Assembly (NCBI GenBank): GCA_944380885.1
Contig: CALWIZ010000008.1
Span: forward strand, 18,676-82,675
Length of the DNA: 64,000 nt
Direction: 5' to 3'
Origin: an uncultured Clostridia bacterium
GTDB taxonomy: Bacteria > Bacillota > Clostridia > Oscillospirales > Acutalibacteraceae
The position numbers were made by a program, and so were the translations under genes. The notes under the pieces were generated by a model. The model made no database searches. It saw nothing but the letters and a program-made list of their open reading frames with translations, and had not been told where the DNA came from. Positions within the stretch are counted from its first letter, which is position 1. Each line of letters starts with the position of its first letter. Positions 28,818 to 37,298 of the stretch are shown here, in pieces.

Positions 28818-30845
28818 TCAATTCTGATTAAGTTTTCTGTAAAGAGCCGATATCTCGCCCCTCAATCCGGCGTTTTCCGGCGCAGAAAGCGAGGGATCAT
28901 CCGTAAGAATCCGCTGTGCCTCAACGCCTGCCATATGCAGTACCTTTCTGTCGGCAAAAATGTCGGCTATTTTCATATCAGGCAGACCATGCTGCCGGCT
29001 GCCGAGAAAATCACCGGGACCGCGGAGCTTTAAATCCTCATCGGCGATTTTAAAGCCGTCACGGCAGTTCTTTATGACCTCAAGGCGTTTTTTCGTATCT
29101 CCCGAACGGGCGTCTGACACAAGAATACACACCGATTTGTATTTCCCCCTGCCTATCCTGCCGCGGAGCTGATGAAGCTGTGAAAGACCGAACCGCTCGG
29201 CGTTTTCTATCACCATTATAACTGCGTTCGGCACATCTATTCCGACCTCTATTACGGTTGTGGCTATAAGCAGCTGTATTTCGCCGGCGGCAAAGGCGCG
29301 CATTACCTTATCCTTTTCCTTTGCCGGCATTTTGCCGTGAAGCAGACCTATCCTGTATCCGGCAAACTCACCGTCTTTAAGCGTTTCATAATATTCGCTC
29401 GCGGAAGTTATGTCGAGCGTCTCATTCTCCTCGACAAGCGGGCAGACAATATACCCCTGCCTGCCCTCGTCAAGAAATTTTCTTATATACGCGTATATCC
29501 GTCTGTGATAGCCTGAATCGACAAGGTATGTATCTATAACCTGTCTGCCGCGCGGATATTCGTCTATCACGCTTATATCAAGGTCGCCGTATATAATAAG
29601 TCCGAGGGTTCTCGGTATAGGAGTTGCCGACATTACAAGTGTATGCGGATTATTCCCCTTTGAGGCAAGTATGCCCCGCTGTTCTACCCCGAAACGGTGC
29701 TGTTCATCGGTAATAACCAGTCCGAGACGCTGAAATTCCACATCTTCGGTCAGCAGAGCGTGCGTGCCCACCACAAGATCGGTTTCTCCGTTTTTAAGTG
29801 ACTCTTTTATAATGCTTTTCTGCTTTTTTGTCTGGGAGCCGGTAAGCAGCGCACACTTGATACCGCAGCTTTCCGCTATTTTTGAGACTGTGGCAAAATG
29901 CTGCTCCGCCAATATCTCGGTAGGCGCCATCAAAGCCGACTGAAAGCCGTTTCCTGCCGCTATAAAGCAAAGCGCCGCCGCGACGGCGGTTTTACCGCTG
30001 CCTACATCACCCTGCACAAGCCGATTCATAGGTCTGCCTGACGACATATCGTCAAGGCACTCCCCTATTACCCTTTTTTGCGCGCCTGTCAGCTCAAAGT
30101 CAAGCGTTTTTTCAAATTCGGGCAGCAGATTCCGTTTTACCGTACATCCGGCAAGTCCCCGCCTGCGTTTTTTAAGGAAAGCAAGTCCTGTTTGGAGCAC
30201 AAACAGCTCCTCAAAAACAAGCCTTCTTTTCGACCGCTCAAGCAGCTCAGGATCAGACGGAAAATGTATATTTTTAAGCGCAGTCTTAAAAGAGCAGAGC
30301 GAATTTCTTTCCCTTATGCTCTCAGGCAGAACGTCGGGCATTTCAATACCGCTCTCAAGCGCGGTCGCGATAAGCTTTTCAAGCGTCTTTGATGAAATGC
30401 CCTCCCATGCCGGATAAACCGGTTCTATACCGTTATAGCTGCCTTCCTTGATTTCCGGAGCAGACATTTCGCGCACAAGCAGATTTCCTCCGCATTTGCC
30501 GCGAAACAGGTACTCACTGCCCTCCCTGAGGCTCTGCGCCAGAAATTTTTGATTAAAAAGCGTCACGATAACAGTACCGGTTTCGTCTTCGGCTGTAAAT
30601 TTGTAAAGAGTCATTCCTTTTCTGATGTAATTCGTTTTAACCGGAGACACTATACGTGCTTTTACAGTCACTTCAGTGTCAAAAGGACATTCAGCGATCG
30701 GCAGCACTCCCCGCCAGTCAAGATATGCCCTCGGATAAAAACGCAAAAGGGCACCGACCGTATCGATGCCCTTCTTTTTCAGAAGCTCAGCCCGCTTTTC
30801 ACCCACGCCCTTTAAATACTGTATATCGGTGGAAGCTGTCAGCAT
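28818..30845 (-). CDS. recG: ATP-dependent DNA helicase RecG
   Basis: A 675-residue helicase that regresses stalled forks. It has the N-terminal wedge/OB domain (TVKARIVSPVKTNY), Walker A GDVGSGKT, motif II ITDEQHRFG, motif III MSATPIPRTLGL and motif VI QLRGRIGRG, plus the C-terminal TRG-like region LGSRQHGLPD. Near-complete family length. It starts with ATG 15 bp after the preceding gene and belongs to the ymdB-to-recG operon on the minus strand. Confidence 0.97.
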   Translation of the reverse strand: MLTASTDIQYLKGVGEKRAELLKKKGIDTVGALLRFYPRAYLDWRGVLPIAECPFDTEVTVKARIVSPVKTNYIRKGMTLYKFTAEDETGTVIVTLFNQKFLAQSLREGSEYLFRGKCGGNLLVREMSAPEIKEGSYNGIEPVYPAWEGISSKTLEKLIATALESGIEMPDVLPESIRERNSLCSFKTALKNIHFPSDPELLERSKRRLVFEELFVLQTGLAFLKKRRRGLAGCTVKRNLLPEFEKTLDFELTGAQKRVIGECLDDMSSGRPMNRLVQGDVGSGKTAVAAALCFIAAGNGFQSALMAPTEILAEQHFATVSKIAESCGIKCALLTGSQTKKQKSIIKESLKNGETDLVVGTHALLTEDVEFQRLGLVITDEQHRFGVEQRGILASKGNNPHTLVMSATPIPRTLGLIIYGDLDISVIDEYPRGRQVIDTYLVDSGYHRRIYAYIRKFLDEGRQGYIVCPLVEENETLDITSASEYYETLKDGEFAGYRIGLLHGKMPAKEKDKVMRAFAAGEIQLLIATTVIEVGIDVPNAVIMVIENAERFGLSQLHQLRGRIGRGKYKSVCILVSDARSGDTKKRLEVIKNCRDGFKIADEDLKLRGPGDFLGSRQHGLPDMKIADIFADRKVLHMAGVEAQRILTDDPSLSAPENAGLRGEISALYRKLNQN

Positions 30846-30860
30846 AGGTTTTCCCGTCCT

Positions 30861-32534
30861 TTATTCAACCGAAAGAATATAGTAATAAATCGGCTGACCG
30901 CCGTTTATAAGCGTTATCTCAGCCTTTGAGCCGTATTTCTGCTGTATCTGCGACTCAATCTCCTCCGCCTGCTCGTCAGTCACGTCTTCGCCGTAAATAA
31001 CGGTTATAAACTGACTGTCACGCTTTATCATCTGCTTAAGCAGCTTTAAAACGCACTTGTCAAGCTCGGTTTCGGTAAAGGCAACCTTGCCGCCGTTAAG
31101 CGCAAGCAGCTCGCCTTTCTTTATCTGATGACCGTCATAATCCGAATCCCTCGCCGCAAAGGTTATCTGTCCCGTAGCTATGCGCTCGGTGGATTTCTGC
31201 ATTTCAATAGCGTTAGTCTCACAGTCTGTATCCGGATCAAAAGCAAGCATTGCGGAAATTCCCTGAGGAATGGTTCTTGTATGAATAACTATTACTTTCC
31301 TTGTGCTCAGCGGAATGGTCTGTTCAGCCGCCATTATAATGTTTTTATTGTTCGGCAGAACATATACAGTCTCCGCAGGAGTGGACTCAACCGCTTTGAG
31401 AATATCGTCTGTGCTGGGGTTCATGGTCTGTCCGCCGCTTACTATTGTATCAACGCCCAAATCTTTGAACAGATTAGCGACACCCTCACCCGCGCAGACC
31501 GAAACAAAACCGACAGGCTTTGTAGGTGTCACGGGAGTAAATGTCTCGGTACGGTCAGCGTTTTTCGCAGGCTTCTTTTTGGCGCTTTCCGCGTCGTGCT
31601 TGGCGCGCTCGTGCTGATCGCGCATATTCTCTATTTTCAGATGCACAAGCTGACCGAAAGTAAGAGCGTTCTCTATCGCGTTGCCCGGGTGGTCAGTATG
31701 AACGTGAACCTTTATTATCTCATCATCGTCCACCACAACGACGCAGTCACCTATTGTTTCAAGGTACGCCCTCAGCTCCGACGGCTCCTTATTCTTTTCC
31801 TTATCCCTGTTTACTATAAATTCGGTGCAGTACGTAAAAGTGATTTCGGTCTCATACTCGCCCGCGGCGTTCCTTGAGGTTTCTTCTTCTCCGCTTTCCT
31901 CTTCTACGGTATTTGACTTTATTATAACACCGTCCTTAAAAACAGACATCATACCCTCAAGTATTACTATAAAGCCTTTGCCGCCCGCGTCAACAACTCC
32001 GGCTTTTTTAAGGGCGGGCAGAAGCTCCGGAGTCTGCTCCAGAGCCTCTTTCGCGCCCTCTATTGCAGCTTCAAATACTCCCAGCTCGTCGCTTCCGCTC
32101 TCGAACGCAGCCTTCGCGTGCTCTGACGCTATCCTTGCAACGGTAAGTATTGTTCCCTCCGTCGGCTTCATTACCGCCTTGTAAGCCGCCTCAACACCGA
32201 GAGAGAAAGCAGCGGAAATATTTTCCGCGGTCATAAACTCAGAATTGCCTATTCCCTTTGAAAAGCCTCTGAAAAGCAGCGAAGTTATAACTCCCGAGTT
32301 GCCGCGCGCGCCTCTTAACAGCGCCGAGGAATTGACCTTCGCCACCTGTCCGGCGGTAGCGCCGCTCAGCTTTTCAAGCTCTCTCGCTGAATTCGCGAGA
32401 GTCATAGACATATTTGTTCCGGTATCGCCGTCCGGCACCGGAAAAACATTAAGCTCATCTATTTGCTTGCGGTTATTTGTAAGATTATTCGCGGCGGAAA
32501 TCATTGCGTCGCGTAAAGTATCGCCGTTAAACAA
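30861..32534 (-). CDS. fakA: DAK2-domain fatty-acid kinase-like protein (YloV/FakA)
   Basis: A 557-residue protein with an N-terminal DhaL/DAK2 nucleotide-binding domain (VFPVPDGDTGTNMSMTL with the Asp cluster that holds Mg2+-ATP; RGARGNSGVI), a middle domain with HVHTDHPGNAIE, and a C-terminal YloV domain (TIVSGGQTMNPSTDDIL). FakA phosphorylates fatty acids bound to FakB. Encoded between the Asp23-like gene and recG, the usual YloU-YloV-RecG order of Bacillota. Confidence 0.93.
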   Translation of the reverse strand: MFNGDTLRDAMISAANNLTNNRKQIDELNVFPVPDGDTGTNMSMTLANSARELEKLSGATAGQVAKVNSSALLRGARGNSGVITSLLFRGFSKGIGNSEFMTAENISAAFSLGVEAAYKAVMKPTEGTILTVARIASEHAKAAFESGSDELGVFEAAIEGAKEALEQTPELLPALKKAGVVDAGGKGFIVILEGMMSVFKDGVIIKSNTVEEESGEEETSRNAAGEYETEITFTYCTEFIVNRDKEKNKEPSELRAYLETIGDCVVVVDDDEIIKVHVHTDHPGNAIENALTFGQLVHLKIENMRDQHERAKHDAESAKKKPAKNADRTETFTPVTPTKPVGFVSVCAGEGVANLFKDLGVDTIVSGGQTMNPSTDDILKAVESTPAETVYVLPNNKNIIMAAEQTIPLSTRKVIVIHTRTIPQGISAMLAFDPDTDCETNAIEMQKSTERIATGQITFAARDSDYDGHQIKKGELLALNGGKVAFTETELDKCVLKLLKQMIKRDSQFITVIYGEDVTDEQAEEIESQIQQKYGSKAEITLINGGQPIYYYILSVE

Positions 32535-32563
32535 ATGTAAACACTCCTTCAGTCAACAGCCGG

Positions 32564-32914
32564 TTATTCCTTGATACCGTCTATTTTGATAGTAACCTTA
32601 TTTACGGTTATTCCCGTGACAAGATCAACAACATATTTTACTTTTTCGGTAATACTCGCGGCGATCGCGTTAATATTCATACCGTAGGTGACTACTATAT
32701 GAAGCTCAACCGATATGGAATCTGCGGTTCCCGTAACCTTTATTCCGGTATCCGGATGCTCGGTTTTTGATATTCTGTTGAAAAACTTCTGACGGTTTCC
32801 GCTCGGTACCATTCCGACAACGCCGAAGCACGACGTGACTTCGTGACCGATGAGCTTTGAAAGGTAGGTCTCGGAAATATCAATTTTGCCTAATCTGGTT
32901 TCATAAGCTATCAT
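32564..32914 (-). CDS. Asp23/Gls24 family protein (YloU)
   Basis: A 116-residue protein of the alkaline-shock family: IDISETYLSKLIGHEVTSCFG at the start, VEIHIVVTYGMNINAIAASI-like centre and KVTIKIDGI at the end. Such proteins associate with the membrane or cell envelope stress. Only 29 bp before the fakA-like gene, in the same operon. Confidence 0.93.
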   Translation of the reverse strand: MIAYETRLGKIDISETYLSKLIGHEVTSCFGVVGMVPSGNRQKFFNRISKTEHPDTGIKVTGTADSISVELHIVVTYGMNINAIAASITEKVKYVVDLVTGITVNKVTIKIDGIKE

Positions 32915-32925
32915 AATATATCCTC

Positions 32926-34593
32926 CTATTTGTCATTAAATTTATATGAAGCAATCGAAAAATAAATATCACTCACCGACGAGTCTTTTACGTTTTCGAT
33001 TTTATCATTGTAAAAAAGTACTCCGGTTCTGTAACACACCGGCACAAAAGGCATTTCATTCTGAAGCGCAACAGCAATGTCCGCCACAGTGTTTTTGCCT
33101 TCGTAAAATCCGTTTATCAAAATTTCAGAAGTGGTTTGCTTTTCCTCTTCATCAGAGTCTTCGGAAATTTCATCATCTGAAAAGCTGTCCGCTTTATCTT
33201 CCGTACCACCGTCTGAAGAGTCCGGATTATTTTTATCTTCCCCGTTTTCTTCCGGCTTAACCACTCCGAAAGCGGCGCTTCCGCCCTCAAGCACGAGTTC
33301 AGACAAATCCATATTAGGAGTAATATAGACCTCCGCAAGATAAAGCTGAAAATTGCCTTCCTCCAATGCCTTAATATAGTCATTATAGCTCTTTTCAACT
33401 ACGCTTATCTTAAATCCGTACTCCGAAAGCTGTTTCGATATAAGCTGAGCCGCCGCCGCGCGCAAACGGTTTTCACTGTTTACGAGAAGCTGAAAGCTCA
33501 GCTTCTGACCCGCGGCGTTTTTACGCACTCCGTTGCTATCCAAACTATTATATCCTATTTTCTCCAAATTCTCAATAGTTATTTCTTTATTTGACACAGT
33601 TTCTATATTCTGAAGAGATTTTACAGGCTCCCACACCGGATTGTAAAAGCCGGTAGCGGCAATAGCGTTATTGTAATAGCTGTCCCGGCAAACCGCGGAG
33701 CGGTCTATTCCCGATGATATAGCCTGTCTCAGTTCCGGCAGCTTCAGGTCACCGTAAGACTGATTTATACCGATATAAATAATATTATTTAAGTTTATAT
33801 CGACCTTTTTACCGCTCATTCTCAGAATATTTCCGTCAGATATATCGCTGTAATAGATGTCAGCCGCTCCAACCTCTACATAATGCGAAAGCGACTCCGC
33901 GTCCGGCGCGTTGATAAGCCTTATTTCTCTTATTGAAAAATTCTGTGAGCCTGTGAATTTCTCATTAACTTCAAGACCTGTGCGGTCTTCGTTCAGTTTG
34001 TATCTTCCGCTCCCTACCGGAGGCATCTCCACGCTGTCGGAATCGGTCAGCTTATCGCTGTCCTTTTTCAATATCGGAAAATCAAGCACATTTACAAAAT
34101 AAGGATCCGCCTTCTCTGTCTTGAATATTACCGTATCCGAGCCCGACGCTGTCGCGGAAAGTGCTCCGTATAGCTTATACGCATATTCGGTCTTGCTGTT
34201 TTTGGCAAGATTAAATGAATAAACCACATCGGCCGAGGAAAGCGCGCTGCCGTCCGAAAATGTAATATTTTTCAGCTTGACAGTACATTCCTTTCCGTCA
34301 AGCGTTACGCTCTCCGCTATTGAATAATTCGGGTTAAATTCATTGTCCAGCTTTACAAGAGGCTCATACAAAAGTCTGCAAAGCTGGCGGTTCGTATCGG
34401 TTTTTACAGTATACGGATTAAAAGAATCAGAGGACGAATAAAGAAGCGTTATATAATCTCTGTATCCGCCGGATGTATCTTTATCAGTCGGCGGCTGCGA
34501 CGATGAGGTTTCACCGATACTTGCCCGGCAGCCCGAAAGCAAAAGCATTGCAGCCGCAAGCAGGATCGCCGCTGTTTTTAAAGTCTTATTCAA
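32926..34593 (-). CDS. ABC substrate-binding lipoprotein, family 5 (oligopeptide type)
   Basis: A 555-residue exported lipoprotein: a signal with AAMLLLSGC (Cys at about residue 22), then the SBP_bac_5 domain (DSFNPYTVKTDTNRQLCRLLYEPLV, FSDGSALSSADVVYSFNLAK, LNNIIYIGINQSYG, PELRQAISSGIDRSAVCR). A strongly acidic, low-complexity insertion at about 445-490 (NGEDKNNPDSSDGG onward) is unusual for the family. No permease or ATPase genes lie next to it, so it may use a shared transporter. Confidence 0.88.
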   Translation of the reverse strand: MNKTLKTAAILLAAAMLLLSGCRASIGETSSSQPPTDKDTSGGYRDYITLLYSSSDSFNPYTVKTDTNRQLCRLLYEPLVKLDNEFNPNYSIAESVTLDGKECTVKLKNITFSDGSALSSADVVYSFNLAKNSKTEYAYKLYGALSATASGSDTVIFKTEKADPYFVNVLDFPILKKDSDKLTDSDSVEMPPVGSGRYKLNEDRTGLEVNEKFTGSQNFSIREIRLINAPDAESLSHYVEVGAADIYYSDISDGNILRMSGKKVDINLNNIIYIGINQSYGDLKLPELRQAISSGIDRSAVCRDSYYNNAIAATGFYNPVWEPVKSLQNIETVSNKEITIENLEKIGYNSLDSNGVRKNAAGQKLSFQLLVNSENRLRAAAAQLISKQLSEYGFKISVVEKSYNDYIKALEEGNFQLYLAEVYITPNMDLSELVLEGGSAAFGVVKPEENGEDKNNPDSSDGGTEDKADSFSDDEISEDSDEEEKQTTSEILINGFYEGKNTVADIAVALQNEMPFVPVCYRTGVLFYNDKIENVKDSSVSDIYFSIASYKFNDK

Positions 34594-34618
34594 ATTTCCA
34601 TTTCCTTTCCGGAAGTAA

Positions 34619-35401
34619 TCATTTTAATGATATTCGCTCCACATCGGTGCATTTCCCGCTTTTGGCGTCTATATCGAAAATACAGCCGTCAAGCCTGCAC
34701 TCTCCGTCTGCCAGCCTGAAGCCTGATTTTCCTCCGTTCTTCAGTCTGTCTATGATAATTTCGCTTTTTACCCCAAGCACGGAATCATCAGGTCCGGTCA
34801 TACCGAGATCGGTTATATATCCAGTCCCGTTTTTCAGTATCTGCGCATCTGCCGTCTGAACATGGGTATGTGTGCCGAAGAAAACCGAAACCCTGCCGTC
34901 AAGGTAAATCCCCAACGCCCTTTTCTCACTTGTCGCCTCCGCGTGAAAATCGACGGCTATAATACCGGCGCCGTCATTTTCCGCTTTTGAAATGAGAGCG
35001 TCCGCCGCCTCAAACGGACATGAGGCCGCGATTTTTTCAAGATATATTCTTCCCATGAGATTTATCACGGCAATACGGGCGTATCCCATATCAAGCAGAC
35101 AGTAGCCTTTGCCGCTCTGCGCGGCGGTAATGTTGTGCGGGCGCAGAACAAACGGTTTTTCGTCAAGATAATCAAGGACGCTTTTGCGTCTAAGAGAGTG
35201 GTTTCCGCCTGTTATCACGTCGGCACCGTATGAGAAAAGCCTCTCGGCGCTTTCCGGAACTATTCCGTTACCATCAGCGGAGTTTTCTCCGTTTATTATT
35301 ACGGCATCAATTTTTTTGTTCTTTTTAAGCGACGGCAGAATTTTTCCGATCGTTTCACAGCCAATACTGCCACAGACATCGCCTATTGCGAGTAATTTCA
35401 T
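34619..35401 (-). CDS. ymdB: YmdB-family metallophosphoesterase (TIGR00282)
   Basis: A 260-residue binuclear metal enzyme. Motifs: AIGDVCGSIG (first metal Asp), INGENSADGNG, TGGNHSLRR, VDFHAEATSEK and GTHTHVQTADAQIL. YmdB proteins hydrolyse cyclic nucleotides or 2',3'-cyclic phosphates and affect biofilm/motility in Bacillus. It is first in the minus-strand operon; the binding protein follows after 25 bp. Confidence 0.94.
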   Translation of the reverse strand: MKLLAIGDVCGSIGCETIGKILPSLKKNKKIDAVIINGENSADGNGIVPESAERLFSYGADVITGGNHSLRRKSVLDYLDEKPFVLRPHNITAAQSGKGYCLLDMGYARIAVINLMGRIYLEKIAASCPFEAADALISKAENDGAGIIAVDFHAEATSEKRALGIYLDGRVSVFFGTHTHVQTADAQILKNGTGYITDLGMTGPDDSVLGVKSEIIIDRLKNGGKSGFRLADGECRLDGCIFDIDAKSGKCTDVERISLK

Positions 35402-35468
35402 TTTTTTCTCCGTTTTTATATATATAATATATTATAACAATAAATGTTCTGTATTTCAACGAAAACTA

Positions 35469-35497
35469 TTGACAAAAAAAATTTAATCATTTATAAT
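35469..35497 (+). promoter_or_regulatory. Perfect sigma-A promoter of the host tRNA-Pro
   Basis: TTGACA (35469-35474), 17-bp spacer, TATAAT (35492-35497). It lies 140 bp upstream of the split tRNA-Pro and, after integration, reads into the element and its complete tRNA-Pro. No other gene on the plus strand lies between. Confidence 0.85.
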
Positions 35498-35636
35498 TTA
35501 ATTCTGCAGACACAAAAATATACTTTCAAATTTATATGCGACCGTTTGTTCAGACATTTTCGCCATAGTTATCTACTATTTTATTTACAGAAAAGAAATC
35601 GGTTGGTTTACAATTATAGCCGTGAAAATCAAATAC

Positions 35637-35677
35637 CGAGGTGTCGCCCAGTTGGTAGGGCGCTAGTTTTGGGAGCA
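35637..35677 (+). pseudogene. 5' half of a split host tRNA-Pro(UGG), attL side
   Basis: The sequence has an acceptor strand CGAGGTG, a D-arm GCCCAGTTGGTAGGGC, and an anticodon arm up to TTTGGGA (anticodon TGG). No T-arm or 3' acceptor strand follows. The matching 3' half is at 61889-61933: its CACTTCG pairs with CGAGGTG over all seven positions (one G-U). The anticodon stem has one mismatch (A29 against A41), perhaps later decay. Confidence 0.85.
35668..35677 (+). repeat. Attachment-site core, left copy (attL)
   Basis: The 10-mer TTTGGGAGCA is repeated at 61889-61898. It is the only exact match shared by the two tRNA halves and covers the anticodon loop and the start of its 3' strand. Crossover therefore lay within the anticodon arm. 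Confidence 0.8.
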
Positions 35678-35781
35678 TAGATTTCCCATTCAGTCCCTGA
35701 AAAGAAAAACCGCCGAAAACCCTTTAACGGTGCGGATTTCGGGCACTTTGTAAAAATCAAAAAAGCCGTCAAATTTGTGCC

Positions 35782-35812
35782 TGACCACATATTTGACCAC
35801 TTACATGACCAC
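35782..35812 (+). repeat. Three direct repeats TGACCAC at 12-bp spacing (left arm sites)
   Basis: TGACCAC occurs at 35782-35788, 35794-35800 and 35806-35812, exactly one start every 12 bp. Copies of this motif recur at the right end with the same spacing (61755, 61767). Such arrays near attachment sites are normally arm-binding sites of the integrase. Confidence 0.7.
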
Positions 35813-35826
35813 AATTGAATATCTAT

Positions 35827-35901
35827 CGGGATGTAGGGTAACGGTCACCCACTTGTTTTGGGAACAAGTCCAAGCTGGTTCAACTCCAGTCATCCCGACC
35901 A
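35827..35901 (+). tRNA. tRNA-Pro(UGG), element-borne
   Basis: A 75-nt complete tRNA with encoded CCA: acceptor CGGGATG with CATCCCG, D-arm GGGT/ACCC, anticodon arm ACTTGT-TTTGGGA-ACAAGT (anticodon TGG), and T-arm CTGG/CCAG with loop TTCAACT. Its sequence differs clearly from the split host gene except in the anticodon arm. It has no promoter of its own that I can see and is in the right place to be read from the host promoter at 35469. A terminator follows. Confidence 0.93.
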
Positions 35902-35905
35902 CAAA

Positions 35906-35937
35906 TCCTCTGAAGCAAATTACTTCAGAGGATTTTT
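35906..35937 (+). terminator. Terminator after element tRNA-Pro
   Basis: TCCTCTGAAG pairs with CTTCAGAGGA, then TTTTTAT. It starts 5 bp after the CCA end. Confidence 0.9.
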
Positions 35938-35951
35938 ATGCCGTCAAGAGC

Positions 35952-35982
35952 TTTTCTTTGTCTACTGCGACGCAAATTTTGA
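35952..35982 (+). repeat. Left copy of a 31-bp end repeat
   Basis: The sequence beginning TTTTCTTTGTCTACTGCG is repeated at 61621-61651 with three substitutions (28 of 31 identical), in the same orientation. In both places it lies shortly after a strong hairpin terminator. Confidence 0.7.
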
Positions 35983-36002
35983 GCATTCAATCTGTTGTAA
36001 CA

Positions 36003-36031
36003 TTGACAAAACATACTTTCTTGGGTATAAT
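36003..36031 (+). promoter_or_regulatory. Perfect sigma-A promoter before the HNH gene
   Basis: TTGACA (36003-36008), 17-bp spacer, TATAAT (36026-36031). It starts a leader of about 190 nt before the first ATG. Confidence 0.85.
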
Positions 36032-36037
36032 ATAAGC

Positions 36038-36228
36038 AAGCAAATCTAAATACTTTTTGCATTAGTGAAAAGATGATCGACTAATCCTTAGTTAAGCTGT
36101 TATAAGGATTGCCCTTTGAGGTTTCAGCAATAGGTTGCCCTATGTGTCGTTCAGAGTATTTGCTTAATAAAAAAAGGAGGTCAAATACGGATTATACTTC
36201 TTAACTGCTTTAGAAAGAGGTATATTTA
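36038..36228 (+). promoter_or_regulatory. Structured 5' leader of the HNH nuclease gene
   Basis: Hairpins are visible: AATCCTTA with TAAGGATT (36085-36112) and ATAGG with CCTAT. A strong AAAAGGAGG lies about 50 bp before the ATG but has no ATG/GTG/TTG behind it; an ATT codon 10 bp after it would open a 12-codon frame whose TAA overlaps the HNH start (TAATG). It may be a regulatory leader or a small RNA. I do not recognise the family. Confidence 0.45.
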
Positions 36229-37200
36229 ATGAACAACACTATGGAGCTTAACAAAGAAACCGCAAATCGATTGTGGGTAAAGCAATTTGGTAAAAGACAA
36301 AAGGCTTTTGACTTTGCCGGACGAGAAATTGCCAAAGCTTCCTACAACGACAGAAACAGTAATTTCGGGTGGAATGTTGACCACATTCTTCCAGAATCAA
36401 AGGGCGGTAAAACCGCCGATCACAATCTAATCTGTTGCAGCATCAGAACCAATGACGAAAAAGCAGACCGCTTTCCTGCTTTCAAAGCAAACGGAAAGCA
36501 GTTTGAAATTCAACGCAGAGAAAATCATTATGAAATCATAGAGAAATCTCGTAAAGTTGAAGATCAGCACGATGACATTTCTGTGAATTTTTATGATGTT
36601 GCGCAGGGTTTAAAATGCTGGAAAAAATGCAAACCGGATGAGCGTGAGGTTTTCGTTGCTTTTGCAAAAATCAAACTTGAAGTGTCTTATGGCGAATTTT
36701 TTACAATTAATAAATTCCGCGAATTTATTAAAGAAATGTTTGATACCGATAACATTTACGAAGACCGAAGTGTAAATTATTCATTATCCAGTTCAACAAC
36801 AGTTGTTTTTACGATAGTGGATTATGATGTCCCTTCTAAAGGCGACAGTGAGGAATGGTTAAATCGCTGTGTCCTTTTAAACACCTATCGTGATTATTTA
36901 ATAGAAAAAACAGCTATTAATAAATTGCAGATTCTTTGTGGAATTTCTTGCTATGAAAATGAAGCGAAGATGCGTTCTGCTGTTTGCAATGATATTATTG
37001 ATAACCGTAATATGACCTTTAATGAAAATCTCGCGGTTAACGAATTGATAAAAATTAATACAAGCGCAAACAAAGAACTCGTTAACACTCAACCCATTCA
37101 TAGAATGACAATGTCATATAGATCAGATAGCAGATGGTATCCATATAATCTTGTTTTTACAAAGTTATCGGCAAATTTACAAAAGCGCATATACAATTAA
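36229..37200 (+). CDS. HNH endonuclease-domain protein
   Basis: A 323-residue protein. The HNH core is near the N-terminus: D51-H52 in WNVDHILPESKGG, N66 in ADHNLICC and N75 further on, the usual metal/catalytic positions. The remaining 240 residues show no domain I recognise. It starts with ATG after AAAGAGG. It is alone on the plus strand, transcribed from a perfect promoter and ended by a terminator, while all the rest of the element reads on the minus strand. It could be defence cargo or help element biology; no partner is adjacent. Confidence 0.78.
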   Translation: MNNTMELNKETANRLWVKQFGKRQKAFDFAGREIAKASYNDRNSNFGWNVDHILPESKGGKTADHNLICCSIRTNDEKADRFPAFKANGKQFEIQRRENHYEIIEKSRKVEDQHDDISVNFYDVAQGLKCWKKCKPDEREVFVAFAKIKLEVSYGEFFTINKFREFIKEMFDTDNIYEDRSVNYSLSSSTTVVFTIVDYDVPSKGDSEEWLNRCVLLNTYRDYLIEKTAINKLQILCGISCYENEAKMRSAVCNDIIDNRNMTFNENLAVNELIKINTSANKELVNTQPIHRMTMSYRSDSRWYPYNLVFTKLSANLQKRIYN

Positions 37201-37221
37201 CAGTATATTCCAATGACCTCT

Positions 37222-37254
37222 AAAGAGATGTCGGGCAACAGACATCTCTTTTTT
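37222..37254 (+). terminator. Terminator of the HNH gene
   Basis: AAAGAGATGTC pairs with GACATCTCTTT, followed by TTTTT, 21 bp after the stop codon. Confidence 0.88.
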
Positions 37255-37261
37255 AGTATTC

Positions 37262-37294
37262 ACACCGCCACGGATTTTGTTTCCGTAGCGGTGT
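37262..37294 (-). terminator. Terminator of the integrase/mobility operon
   Basis: ACACCGCTACGGA pairs with TCCGTGGCGGTGT on the minus strand, 4 bp after the integrase stop codon. The T-run is weak, so part of the next hairpin may contribute. Confidence 0.6.
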
Positions 37295-37298
37295 ATTC

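Noticed and set aside
31128..31877. 249-codon plus-strand frame opposite the fakA-like gene
   Set aside because: It is the antisense of conserved DAK2/YloV coding sequence; protein composition is not natural.
35827..35901. Host origin of the complete tRNA-Pro
   Set aside because: It lies inside the left attachment core and the split host gene, and differs in sequence from both halves; element origin is simpler.
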